Assembly: GCF_003057965.1 (NCBI RefSeq)
Contig: NZ_CP020921.1
Location: 1,127,001-1,191,000, forward strand
Reading direction: 5' to 3'
DNA length: 64,000 nt
From: Thermodesulfobium acidiphilum
Lineage (GTDB): Bacteria > Thermodesulfobiota > Thermodesulfobiia > Thermodesulfobiales > Thermodesulfobiaceae
Positions 36,039-45,267 of this stretch are shown here, one piece after another. Both the position numbers and the translations under genes were made by a program. How positions within the stretch are numbered: the first letter of the stretch is position 1; each line of letters starts with the position of its first letter. The notes below the pieces were generated by a model. That model ran no database searches, had not been told where the DNA came from, and saw only the letters and a list, made by a program, of their open reading frames with translations.

Positions 36039-36073
36039 TTTATGGCTCCCTTCTTAAAAAGCGATGAATTAAA

Positions 36074-37054
36074 TCACTTGCCATTTTGGGCTAGCCACTT
36101 TGCATAATCCAAAGAGTGATAAGAAATAATAATATCAGCTCCAGCCCTTAAAAAGGCATAGAAAATTTCTGAAACAGTACTCATTTCATCTAACCAGCCA
36201 TTTATGCTTGCAGCTTTGACCATAGAATACTCACCACTAACGTTGTACACTGCAACCGGTAAAAGAACACTGTCCTTAACAACTTTTAAGACGTCAAGAT
36301 AAGCAAGTCCTGGCTTTACCATCAAGATATCAGCATATTCTTCTACATCTATAAGTGCTTCTTTTACAGCTTCATTATAACCAAAAAAGGGACTCATTTG
36401 ATGAGTCTTTCTATTGCCAAATTTTGGTGCAGACTCCGCAGCATCTCTAAATGGCCCGTAAAAACATGAAGAATATTTAACAGAGTAGCTCATTATAATC
36501 GTATTATAAAACCCCTTAGTATCCAGCGCATTTCTAATGGATAAAACCATCCCATCCATCATTCCGGAAGGAGCAATTATATCAGCACCACTTTCAGCAT
36601 AAGAGATCGCAATATTATTAAGAACTTTTAAGGTTTCATCGTTTAAGATCTCGCCGTCTCTTACAATACCGCAGTGCCCATGATCGGTATATTCGCACAA
36701 GCATGTATCCGCAGCCACCACCATCTTAGGAAATTCCTTTTTCACCATTCGGATGGCTTTTTGCACTTCTCCCTCTCTGTTAGATGCCCAGCTTCCAATA
36801 GAATCTTTTACTTCAGAAATCCCAAAAAATATTATAGATTTTATGCCGTAATTCACTGCCTTTTCTACGAAATTTAAGACCCTGTCAACAGTATATCTAT
36901 ATACACCAGGCATACTAACTATCTCTTCAATCCTGTTAGACCCTGGCATCACAAATATTGGAAGCATAAGCTTTTTTACTTCTACCAACGAATTATTCAA
37001 CATCTCTCTTATGCCGTCTTGTCTTATTCGTCTTGCCCTATACATAGGAAACAT
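36074..37054 (-). CDS. hemB: Delta-aminolevulinic acid dehydratase
   Basis: A 326-residue porphobilinogen synthase that joins two aminolevulinate molecules, the first common step of tetrapyrrole synthesis. It is of the zinc-dependent type: DTCLCEYTDHGHCG near residue 114 carries three cysteines. The two active-site lysines lie in YSVKYSS near 195 and VKPG near 248. I start at the ATG at 37054 behind AAAGGGG; a TTG seven codons earlier has no SD. It lies between the two ahb radical SAM genes, feeding the same pathway. Confidence 0.94.
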   Translation of the reverse strand: MFPMYRARRIRQDGIREMLNNSLVEVKKLMLPIFVMPGSNRIEEIVSMPGVYRYTVDRVLNFVEKAVNYGIKSIIFFGISEVKDSIGSWASNREGEVQKAIRMVKKEFPKMVVAADTCLCEYTDHGHCGIVRDGEILNDETLKVLNNIAISYAESGADIIAPSGMMDGMVLSIRNALDTKGFYNTIIMSYSVKYSSCFYGPFRDAAESAPKFGNRKTHQMSPFFGYNEAVKEALIDVEEYADILMVKPGLAYLDVLKVVKDSVLLPVAVYNVSGEYSMVKAASINGWLDEMSTVSEIFYAFLRAGADIIISYHSLDYAKWLAQNGK

Positions 37055-37087
37055 AAAAATTCCCCTTTCAAACAAGAAAATTAAAAA

Positions 37088-38260
37088 TCAAAACTCTAAT
37101 TTATCTATATAACAGGCAGGATCTTCTTGCATAATATCGCCATGAACCACCTCAGCTCTAATTCTGCAACCACCACAAAGATAATTGTATTTGCATTCTC
37201 CACATATGCCTTTCAAATACTTTTCTTTGTTCCTAAGCTTTTTTAAAAGAGGTTCATTTTCATCTGTCCAGATCTGAGAAAACGGTCTCTCTCTTACGTT
37301 CCCAAGATTATAATGAAGCCAGAATTGGCATGGATGAACATTACCTTCATTATCAATATTTGCAAATTTTGTACCAGCTGAGCAACCACCGTGCATTTTT
37401 AATAGCTCTTTTATTTCATCAGCTTTGTCCGGATTATTCGATGTAAGATATAGATAAAGTGCGATACCATCTGCATGGTTATCAGTAGTAAGTATTTCCA
37501 AATCTATACCCTTTTTGTCAAATTCAATAGTCTTTTTAACAAGTATATTAAAAAGTTCTACATTTTGTTCTTTGGTCAAGTCGAGATCAAGCATATCCTT
37601 GCCTCTTCCAGAATAAACCAAATGGTACATACAAAATCTTGGAATGTTATTTTCAGCTACAAAATCGAGAACAGCGGGTAAATCTTTAAAATTCATTTTA
37701 TTTACAGTAAACCTAACACCTGACTTAAGCCCAATTTTTAAACAATTTTTTATACCTTCAACAGATTTCCTAAAAGCACCCTCAACACCCCTAAACTCAT
37801 CGTGAATCTTTTCTAAACCATCTAAGCTGATACCAACATATTGAAAGTGACCATCTTTAAGTTTCTTAGCTATATCTTCTGTTATGAGAGTTCCATTAGA
37901 AGAAAGAACTGGTCTAATATTTTTTGAAAAAGCATAATCAGCCAATTCAAAAATATCTTCTCTTAATAGAGGTTCTCCACCAGAAAATAAAAGTACAGGA
38001 GTACCTAGAACTGATAGATCGTCTATTAAAGCCTTTGCCTCCTCTGTGGAAAGCTCATTTGAAACCTTTTCTCCTGCATTTATATAACAGTGTTTGCACT
38101 TCAAATTGCAAGCTTTTGTTACATTCCATACTACAAGGGGCCTATTTTCTGTAGTAAATTGAAGAAGCTTTGGATCCTTTGTAGAAACCTTTTTATCTCT
38201 TTCTTTTATTACATCAGAAACAGTAGCTTTTCCACAAAGAAGCTTGGTAAAGCCTATCAT
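37088..38260 (-). CDS. ahbC: 12,18-didecarboxysiroheme deacetylase-like radical SAM enzyme
   Basis: A 390-residue radical SAM protein with cluster motif ACNLKCKHCYINAG near residue 50, FSGGEPLLRED near 95, the FCMYHLVYSGRGK segment near 195, TTDNHADG near 250, and a SPASM-type tail (CSAGTKF...GNVHPCQFW, CGECKYNYLCGGC). These are hallmarks of AhbC/NirJ1, which removes acetate side chains from didecarboxysiroheme to give iron-coproporphyrin III. The ATG follows AAAGGAG. It is the first of the heme genes in transcription order (ahbC-hemB-ahbD-ahbB). AhbC is likelier than NirJ because no other heme d1 gene is present. Confidence 0.87.
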   Translation of the reverse strand: MIGFTKLLCGKATVSDVIKERDKKVSTKDPKLLQFTTENRPLVVWNVTKACNLKCKHCYINAGEKVSNELSTEEAKALIDDLSVLGTPVLLFSGGEPLLREDIFELADYAFSKNIRPVLSSNGTLITEDIAKKLKDGHFQYVGISLDGLEKIHDEFRGVEGAFRKSVEGIKNCLKIGLKSGVRFTVNKMNFKDLPAVLDFVAENNIPRFCMYHLVYSGRGKDMLDLDLTKEQNVELFNILVKKTIEFDKKGIDLEILTTDNHADGIALYLYLTSNNPDKADEIKELLKMHGGCSAGTKFANIDNEGNVHPCQFWLHYNLGNVRERPFSQIWTDENEPLLKKLRNKEKYLKGICGECKYNYLCGGCRIRAEVVHGDIMQEDPACYIDKLEF

Positions 38261-38291
38261 AGCTTTTCTCCTTTCAAGTTTGAGAAAAAAA

Positions 38292-39065
38292 TTAAAATTT
38301 TACATGTGAAAATATATTTTTTGTATACTCTTCTATTTTACCTTCATCAGCCATTTGAACCATTATTGGATCAATTGGAACCTTCGCCAAAACTTCTATC
38401 CCATATTCCATAGCAATTTTTTCAACCTTAGAAGCTCCAAATATATAATATTCTTTCTGGTTATCAGGACAAACAAAATAGCTCATATTCTCCACAATTC
38501 CTAAAAGTTTTCCATTCTTTACTCTCTTTACCATCTTCATGCTCTTTTTAACTATTAAAGATGCCAGATCTTGAGGAGTGGTAACTACAATAGCACCTTC
38601 AACTGGGATTGACTGGAAAACTGTGATAACAACATCAGAAGTTCCAGGTGGCAAATCTATAAATAGATAATCTAACTCTCCCCAATCCACCTGTTCCCAA
38701 AATTCTTTGATAACCTTTGATAACATCGGACCACGCCATATTACAGGGTCGTCCTCCGAAGGCAAAAGCAAATTAAGTGATACTACTTTTATGCCCAATT
38801 TAGTGGTTGCTGGTTGCAATTTATCGTTTTTAACTTCCAACTTTTTATTAACCCCAAACAGCTTTGGTATGCTAGGCCCAGTTACATCAGCATCAAGAAT
38901 CCCTACTTTAAAATTTCTTCTTGCAAATTCACAAGCTAACAGAGAAGTAACCGTGCTCTTTCCTACTCCGCCCTTGCCACTCAATATTGCTACAACTTTT
39001 TTTACATTAGGCAAGATTACAGGTTCCAAAAGACCCGCACCCTTTTCCTGAGCTTTATCTGACAT
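38292..39065 (-). CDS. Mrp/NBP35-type P-loop ATPase lacking the CxxC motif
   Basis: A 257-residue Mrp (ApbC)-family ATPase; relatives carry and hand over Fe-S clusters. The deviant Walker A is GKGGVGKST near residue 30, DADVTGPSIPKLFG lies near 58 and FIDLPPGTSD near 135. The C-terminal bridging CPxC motif is reduced to CPDN (Cys 199), so cluster binding across the dimer would need another ligand. It sits upstream of the Fe-S-rich ahb genes and directly downstream of an FAD oxidoreductase; a role in maturing those enzymes is tempting but unproven. The ATG follows AAAGGAGG. Confidence 0.85.
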   Translation of the reverse strand: MSDKAQEKGAGLLEPVILPNVKKVVAILSGKGGVGKSTVTSLLACEFARRNFKVGILDADVTGPSIPKLFGVNKKLEVKNDKLQPATTKLGIKVVSLNLLLPSEDDPVIWRGPMLSKVIKEFWEQVDWGELDYLFIDLPPGTSDVVITVFQSIPVEGAIVVTTPQDLASLIVKKSMKMVKRVKNGKLLGIVENMSYFVCPDNQKEYYIFGASKVEKIAMEYGIEVLAKVPIDPIMVQMADEGKIEEYTKNIFSHVKF

Positions 39066-39077
39066 AATTATCCTCCT

Positions 39078-40466
39078 TTAATTAGTTTTTATCTTATTTA
39101 TAATACTATTTGCTGCTAAAACACCCGATGCTGAAGCTTGAATTAGACCTCTTGTTACTCCTACTCCGTCACCTGCTCCGTACAATCCTTCAATAGGGGT
39201 CATCAAATTAGAGTCCAACTTTAGTCTTGAAGAATAGTACTTAACCTCGACAGCATAAAGTAAAGTATAGCGAGAATAGACCCCAGGTGCAAGTTTATCT
39301 AATGCTTGTAACATTTCTATAATGCTTTTAAGATGTCTATAAGGTAAAACTAAGCTTATATCTCCAGGAGTAGCGCCTTTTAAAGTAGGCACCACTACTG
39401 ATTTTAGAAGTCTTTCTTTAGTGGATCTTCTACCTTCCAAAAGATCCCCCAATCTTTGTACCAAAACGCCCCCACCCAAAAGATTTGCAAGCCTTGCAAT
39501 ATATTTACCATAAGCAATAGGTTCTTTAAACGGTTCTGTAAAAGATTTACTAACAAGCAAAGCAAAGTTTGTATTTTCAGTCTTTCTATCCGCATAACTG
39601 TGGCCATTTACAGTAATTACACCGTCACTTTGTTCGCTTACAACTTCTCCATAAGGATTCATACAAAAGGTTCTTACTTTATCTTCAAACAACTTTGAAT
39701 AATAGATCAATTTTATTTCATACGTTATCTTTGTTAGTTGTTCCATAATAGTAGCAGGAACTTCCACTCTTACTCCAATATCAACAGGGTTGTTTTGAAC
39801 TTCAATCCCTAACCTTCTAGCTTCATTAAAAATCCAATTAGCACCATCACGACCAGGTGATACAATAACGTATTTGCTTTTATAAACTGTTCCATCAGAC
39901 ACCTTTACGCCGTTTACTCTATTATCTTTTATAATTATTTCATCTACAGTAGACGAAGTTAGTATATCTACCTTCTTTTCAAGTTCTTCTTTCATATTTT
40001 GTAATATAATAGGTGATTTATCCGTTCCTAAATGTCTTACCTTAAAAGGGATATATTTCAAATCAGCTAGTATAGACCTCTTTTTTAGTTCCATTTCTTC
40101 TTCTGGATTTGGGGAGTAAACCTGCTGTGCCCCTCCAAAATCTACCCATATTTTGTCTACATATGAAACTAAGCTGCTCAATTTCTCTTCACCTATAATA
40201 TCAGCAAGATTCCCACCAATATCAGTAGACAAGGTAAGTTTTCCATCGCTAAATGCGCCAGCACCACCCCAACCGCTCATTAGTGCACAAGGGGTACAAT
40301 TTAAACACTGAGTTTTTCTATCTCTCATAGGGCAATGTCTTTTGGATATATCGTGTCCCTTTTCAATTATTAAAATAGAACTATCATCAAGTTTTTTAGT
40401 TAGCTCTAATGCAGCGAATATTCCAGCAGGACCAGCACCAACAATTATTATGTCATAATTTTTCAT
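39078..40466 (-). CDS. FAD-dependent oxidoreductase (COG2509 type)
   Basis: A 462-residue flavoprotein. The FAD-binding GAGPAGIFAALEL lies at residue 10. A cysteine-containing segment (HCPMRDRKTQCLNCTPCALM) lies near 45-64 and a GWGGAGAFSDGKL block follows. The C-terminal GLYGAGDGVGVTRGLIQASASG is the usual second FAD contact. Such proteins are annotated as uncharacterised FAD-dependent dehydrogenases; the substrate is unknown. I start at the ATG at 40466 behind GTGGGTG. The mrp-like gene follows after 12 bases, so the two are co-transcribed. Confidence 0.75.
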   Translation of the reverse strand: MKNYDIIIVGAGPAGIFAALELTKKLDDSSILIIEKGHDISKRHCPMRDRKTQCLNCTPCALMSGWGGAGAFSDGKLTLSTDIGGNLADIIGEEKLSSLVSYVDKIWVDFGGAQQVYSPNPEEEMELKKRSILADLKYIPFKVRHLGTDKSPIILQNMKEELEKKVDILTSSTVDEIIIKDNRVNGVKVSDGTVYKSKYVIVSPGRDGANWIFNEARRLGIEVQNNPVDIGVRVEVPATIMEQLTKITYEIKLIYYSKLFEDKVRTFCMNPYGEVVSEQSDGVITVNGHSYADRKTENTNFALLVSKSFTEPFKEPIAYGKYIARLANLLGGGVLVQRLGDLLEGRRSTKERLLKSVVVPTLKGATPGDISLVLPYRHLKSIIEMLQALDKLAPGVYSRYTLLYAVEVKYYSSRLKLDSNLMTPIEGLYGAGDGVGVTRGLIQASASGVLAANSIINKIKTN

Positions 40467-40491
40467 ATCTACACCCACTTTCTCAGAAAAA

Positions 40492-40512
40492 TACCCTGGC
40501 AAAACCAGGGTA
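40492..40512 (-). terminator. Rho-independent terminator of pyk
   Basis: TACCCTGG pairs perfectly with CCAGGGTA around a five-base loop. Read on the minus strand it is followed by ATTTTTC. It lies 74 bases past the pyk stop and just upstream of the FAD gene, so it separates the two transcripts. Confidence 0.8.
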
Positions 40513-40585
40513 ATTTTAAATTAATTTAATTTATTGACACAAATTCCAACGCCTTTTTTACTATTCTAACACAAAAACGCCAAAA

Positions 40586-42337
40586 CTACCTAACGTTTAT
40601 TTCTCCCTGATAAATTAAACCTTTTTCTGCATCGACCGTAATCACTAGGCCATCTTTTAAAAGTTCAACAGCACCTTCTACCCCTATTACCACAGGAATA
40701 CCAAAATTTATTCCAAGTATTACAGCGTTTGAAGTAAGCCCGCCTTCTTCAACTATTAGTGCCCCAGCTTCAGTAGTATATTTGGCTAACTCTTCATCGA
40801 TACTCTTTGCAACCACAATACACCCAGCTTTCATCCTTTCTCTAAAATCCTTCAAAGTATTAGCAATACAAACTGTCCCTGTATATGAACCACGTCCAAC
40901 ACCAATTCCCTTCAATATAATATTTCCAACTAAATGAACCCTTATCATATTTGTGGTACCTGTAGCGCCCAATGGTACACCTGCAGTAATAACTACCAGA
41001 TCGCCTTCTTTAATCAAATTTGAAGCAGTAGACTTGCTAATTGCCTCCAAAACCATTTCTTCAATGTTATTAGTTCTTTCGCACTTTATAGGATAAACTC
41101 CCCAAATTAGTTTCATCTTTCTAACCATTCTAATATCAGGTGAAACGCCTATAATAAAAGCATTTGGTCTATATTTTGACACCATCTTAGCAGTATATCC
41201 GCTTTGAGTAATGCTTACAATTGCAGCAGCATCAAGTTCATGAGAAATCTGTACTGTAGCATGACTTATAGCATCAGTAGTAGTTTTCTGGTTCAAACCT
41301 TTAGACAAAAAGATTACTTTATAATCTAATGACATTTCAGTTTTTAAAGCAATTCTTGCCATCATTTCCATAGCTTCCAAAGGGTAATTCCCAGCTGCTG
41401 TTTCACCGCTAAGCATCACAGCGTCTGTACCATCAAGAATAGCGTTTGCTACGTCACTTGCTTCAGCCCTAGTAGGGTGTGGATTATTTATCATTGATTC
41501 CAGCATTTGTGTGGCAGTAATTACAGGCTTTCCAATTTTATTTGCTTTTTTGATTAGCTCCTTTTGAATCAAAGGAACGTCTTCATTTGGTATCTCAATT
41601 CCCATATCTCCTCTTGCAACCATAATACCATCAGCAACTTTAAGGATTTCATCGATATTATCAATTCCAAATCTATTTTCTATCTTTGCAATAATATCCA
41701 TATTCGAATTGTTTTCTTCCAAAACTCTTCTAATTTCCAAAATATTCGACGCATTTTGTACAAAAGAAGCAGCAATAAAATCCATTTCATTTTCAATTCC
41801 AAATTTTATATCGTTTATATCCTTTTCTGACAGAAACTGCATGTCCAAAAAAACTCCCGGCACAGCTACTCTTTTATGATCCTTTAATATGCCATTGTTC
41901 ATTACTGTAGTATAAATATTTTTGTCATCGGTATCTTCAACCTGTAAAGAAATTAATCCATCTGATAAAACTATTACATTACCCCTTTTTATCTTTTTAA
42001 TCAGATCAGGATAAGTAACAGAAACAATTTCCTCATTTCCTTCAATCTCTTCAGCAGTCAAGACAAATTTTTGCCCTTTTTTAAGCTGTACAGAACCGCT
42101 TTTAAATTTGCCAACTCTGATTTCAGGACCTTTAGTATCTAACATTAAGGCTACTTCCCTTTTTAACTCTTTTGACGCTTCTCTTACCATTTGGATTCTC
42201 CTAAAATGATCCTCATAATCCCCATGAGAAAAGTTAAGCCTTGCCACATCCATTCCATTTTTAACAAAGTTATATAAAATTTCAGGATCGTCAGTGCTGG
42301 GCCCCAATGTGCATATTATTTTAGTTTTTCTAATCAT
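40586..42337 (-). CDS. pyk: Pyruvate kinase with C-terminal phosphohistidine-like domain
   Basis: A 583-residue pyruvate kinase (PEP plus ADP to pyruvate plus ATP). It shows KIICTLGPS at the start, RLNFSHG near 37, LDTKGPEIR near 70, AKIENRFGIDNIDEI near 218, MVARGDMGIEIP near 240, the ATQMLESMI signature near 273 and EASDVANAILDGTDAVMLS near 290. An extra domain of about 100 residues at the end (GALIVEEGGLTSNAVILG) resembles the mobile PEP-utiliser domain but has no TSHAAI-type His. The 585-residue Bacillus-type enzyme has the same layout. The ATG at 42337 follows AAAGGGG. Confidence 0.93.
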   Translation of the reverse strand: MIRKTKIICTLGPSTDDPEILYNFVKNGMDVARLNFSHGDYEDHFRRIQMVREASKELKREVALMLDTKGPEIRVGKFKSGSVQLKKGQKFVLTAEEIEGNEEIVSVTYPDLIKKIKRGNVIVLSDGLISLQVEDTDDKNIYTTVMNNGILKDHKRVAVPGVFLDMQFLSEKDINDIKFGIENEMDFIAASFVQNASNILEIRRVLEENNSNMDIIAKIENRFGIDNIDEILKVADGIMVARGDMGIEIPNEDVPLIQKELIKKANKIGKPVITATQMLESMINNPHPTRAEASDVANAILDGTDAVMLSGETAAGNYPLEAMEMMARIALKTEMSLDYKVIFLSKGLNQKTTTDAISHATVQISHELDAAAIVSITQSGYTAKMVSKYRPNAFIIGVSPDIRMVRKMKLIWGVYPIKCERTNNIEEMVLEAISKSTASNLIKEGDLVVITAGVPLGATGTTNMIRVHLVGNIILKGIGVGRGSYTGTVCIANTLKDFRERMKAGCIVVAKSIDEELAKYTTEAGALIVEEGGLTSNAVILGINFGIPVVIGVEGAVELLKDGLVITVDAEKGLIYQGEINVR

Positions 42338-42437
42338 ACTTTCCCCTTTTGAATAAATTTTTATATATTTTATAATTATTATAACAGCCTTTAAATAACG
42401 AGTTACTAACATTTCAATTAAAAACAGGAGTTTAAGG

Positions 42438-42443
42438 TATAAT
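42438..42443 (+). promoter_or_regulatory. Candidate -10 box for the WD40 gene
   Basis: A TATAAT lies 33 bases before the GTG start of the WD40 gene. No clear -35 is visible. No SD lies in the expected place, so the short leader would be translated without one. Confidence 0.35.
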
Positions 42444-42476
42444 AAAATATCTATAAAGTAACCAAATTAAAAATCA

Positions 42477-45242
42477 GTGAATAAAAAAACAATAAATTTT
42501 ATTTTTGAAAAAGGAATCGATATCCCTCAGTCAAACTTTACTGAAGGAAATTTCCCAGTTCTCACAGGAAATCTTATTGAAAAACTAAGAAAGAGGAAAG
42601 ATTGGATATTCATTACTGCATTTTCTCCTGATGGAGTCCATTTTGCCTCTGGTGGTTTTAATTCTAATATTCTCTTGTGGAATATTTTTAAAGAAAAGCC
42701 AATAGATACTTTAAGTGGTCATGAAGATTGGATAATTGCACTTGCTTTCTCCAATGACGGGAAGTATCTTCTTTCAGGGAGCAGAGACAATAATATTATT
42801 CTCTGGTCTGTTCAAGAAAGAAGGTCCATAACTAAATTTGTAGGACATCAAAATAGAATTTCTTCGTTAGCATTTTCGCAAGACGACAGTTTGATTGCAT
42901 CTGGTGGATATGATTCAACTATAAGAATCTGGACTCTGGATTCCAAAAAACCTATTAAAACAATTGACACTTCTCCACTTTGGCCTACATCTATTTGTTT
43001 TGCTATTAAGAATCTAAAGTTAATCGCAGGTTTCAATGATGGAACAATAATTATTTATGATTTAAACAACTATTCTCAAACAAATGTAGTAAATGTATTT
43101 CAGAATTGGATAGATTCAATAAAGTGCAGTAAAGATGAATCAATCTTTTACGCCTCAAATACAAATGGTTTCATAAAAATTTTAGAAACAAGAAGTAATA
43201 GATTAATATTCAGCAAAAAAGTTCCTTTCAAAGCCTCTTCATTCCCTTATAATGAAAGAAGTCTAAATTTTATAGATGCCCTAAGTGTATACATGATGTT
43301 ATACGAGAGAAATCCTGAAAATTTTCTAAAGGGGATAAGAAACTACAATAATAATATTGAAAGTTACAGCCATAAAGTATTTATAAAGAATTATAAAGAC
43401 TACGCTTTTGACTTTTCGAAAAACCTAGATATCGTAGCTTACACTGAAAGATCAAATTATATTTACGTCTTCAATACAAAAACTCAAGATTTTATAAAAA
43501 TCGATACTTCTAGTTCCTGGATAAAAACCATTTCTATATTAGATGACGACAATTTGCTGGCTGCTGGTGGATATGATGGAGAAGTAAAATTATTTTCACT
43601 TAATACTGGTTATTTAATTAGTTCAATTGTTGATCACGCTTCATGGATAAATTCTTTAAAATTCTCAAGAGATAGTAAACTAATAGCTGCTGGTTTAGAA
43701 GATGGAACTATTTTGATTATAAAAATTAAGGGTTTGGAAGTTATAGAAAAATTTAACCTTAATAGTAGCATATACAAACTGGATTTTTCTAATAACAGTA
43801 AGTCTATCTTAGCTTCTACTATAGATGGCAATCTATTTAAGATTAACTTGGCTAATAAAGAAATTGAATTAATTCAGAAATTAAATAACTCATGGATTTC
43901 AAGTTTTACCTTTTTAAACACAGAAAAAACTTTTGTTACAGCTTCTGAAAACGGTTATATCTATTTAATAGAAAACAATCAAATCATAAATAGTAATAAA
44001 ATTCATGATTCAGAAATAATAATGTTAGAACTTTTAGACGATAATACTTTAGTCAGCGGTTCTCTGGATTTATTTTTAAAACAAATTAACATAACCGGTC
44101 TAGAAGTCCTTTCTGAAAAAAGATTAGATGGCTTACCTTTAGCATATAACAAAAATCTTAAAAAGTTATTTATATCTCATTTTAGAAACATCTCTATATA
44201 CAAAAAAAGCGATTCGCAAGAATTTGGCGATCCGAAACTTAATAAACCAAAAATAGAATTTAATTTTAACTCTAACTCTAAGCAGTTTAATATATCAAAA
44301 AATTGTGAAAGTTTATTTGTACTAAAAGGTAATAATCAATTAGAAAGAGTTTCTTTAATTGACCTTAATATTTCATCTCTAATAAAACCGTTAGAACCTA
44401 TAACAACTTTTTGTAATGACTTAAACCTTTCTAAATTAGTTATTGGCCACCTTAATTCTGAAATAAAAGTTTATGATACTGAAAAAAATCAAGTTATTAA
44501 AAACTTAAAATCGTATGAAGGTTCAATATCTTCACTTAACTTATCGATAGACGAAAGTTTTCTTCTGGTAGGTTTCGAAGATGGAACAATTGAGTTGTGG
44601 TTATTTAATGAAGAAAAAAATCTCTGGTGTATAAATAACAACTCTGAACCAATTAGCGAATTAACATTTAGTTATGACAAGTTATTTTTCATATCAAAAA
44701 ACAAATATAGCTTAGACACGAATTTGTGGTCTACTATCGAAGGTACTAAACTCGGAACCTTTCCAAACAAAAATTTTTGTTTCAGAAACTTTGTTTTCTC
44801 TCCTAATTCAGAATCAGTTCTATATCTCAACGATAAAAATCAACTTTCTATTTGGTTTTTGAAAGAAGGAAGAGAAATAATAATACCTGAAAAGAAAACT
44901 GAACCCTTTATAACATATTTCTCTTATTCTCCAGATTCATCAAAAATTGTAGTAGGTTATATTGATGATACATTACAAGTATTTTCAATTGGAGGAGATC
45001 TCATAAAAGAAGAAAACAACAAATCTAGCTCCATCACTTTTATATTATTTAAAGATGAAAGATCTTTCTTTACTTCCCACCTAGATGGCACAATCAGATT
45101 TCACACCCTGGAAGATTCTCCAAGCACTGAACTTATTTTTGCTCATCATTCATCAATAGACCTTTTATCATATAACGCTGAAAAAAATCTTTTAATTTCT
45201 TATTCTACTATAGAACATACATTAAAAGTTTGGAGTTTATAA
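42477..45242 (+). CDS. Large WD40-repeat protein, function unknown
   Basis: A 921-residue protein built from many WD40-like repeats, enough for two or more beta-propellers. The first repeats are nearly canonical (ITAFSPDGVHFASGGFNSNILLWNI, then LSGHEDWIIALAFSNDGKYLLSGSRDNNIILW, and a third of the same form, quoted only in part here). Later ones are worn. A non-repeat insert lies near residues 250-320. There is no signal peptide, membrane helix or recognisable enzyme domain. The start is a GTG without an SD. It is a single gene between divergent pyk and a convergent transporter, so context gives no clue. A protein-binding scaffold is the default idea. Confidence 0.75.
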   Translation: MNKKTINFIFEKGIDIPQSNFTEGNFPVLTGNLIEKLRKRKDWIFITAFSPDGVHFASGGFNSNILLWNIFKEKPIDTLSGHEDWIIALAFSNDGKYLLSGSRDNNIILWSVQERRSITKFVGHQNRISSLAFSQDDSLIASGGYDSTIRIWTLDSKKPIKTIDTSPLWPTSICFAIKNLKLIAGFNDGTIIIYDLNNYSQTNVVNVFQNWIDSIKCSKDESIFYASNTNGFIKILETRSNRLIFSKKVPFKASSFPYNERSLNFIDALSVYMMLYERNPENFLKGIRNYNNNIESYSHKVFIKNYKDYAFDFSKNLDIVAYTERSNYIYVFNTKTQDFIKIDTSSSWIKTISILDDDNLLAAGGYDGEVKLFSLNTGYLISSIVDHASWINSLKFSRDSKLIAAGLEDGTILIIKIKGLEVIEKFNLNSSIYKLDFSNNSKSILASTIDGNLFKINLANKEIELIQKLNNSWISSFTFLNTEKTFVTASENGYIYLIENNQIINSNKIHDSEIIMLELLDDNTLVSGSLDLFLKQINITGLEVLSEKRLDGLPLAYNKNLKKLFISHFRNISIYKKSDSQEFGDPKLNKPKIEFNFNSNSKQFNISKNCESLFVLKGNNQLERVSLIDLNISSLIKPLEPITTFCNDLNLSKLVIGHLNSEIKVYDTEKNQVIKNLKSYEGSISSLNLSIDESFLLVGFEDGTIELWLFNEEKNLWCINNNSEPISELTFSYDKLFFISKNKYSLDTNLWSTIEGTKLGTFPNKNFCFRNFVFSPNSESVLYLNDKNQLSIWFLKEGREIIIPEKKTEPFITYFSYSPDSSKIVVGYIDDTLQVFSIGGDLIKEENNKSSSITFILFKDERSFFTSHLDGTIRFHTLEDSPSTELIFAHHSSIDLLSYNAEKNLLISYSTIEHTLKVWSL

Positions 45243-45267
45243 ATCAATTTAAAATAACGCTGTTTTT

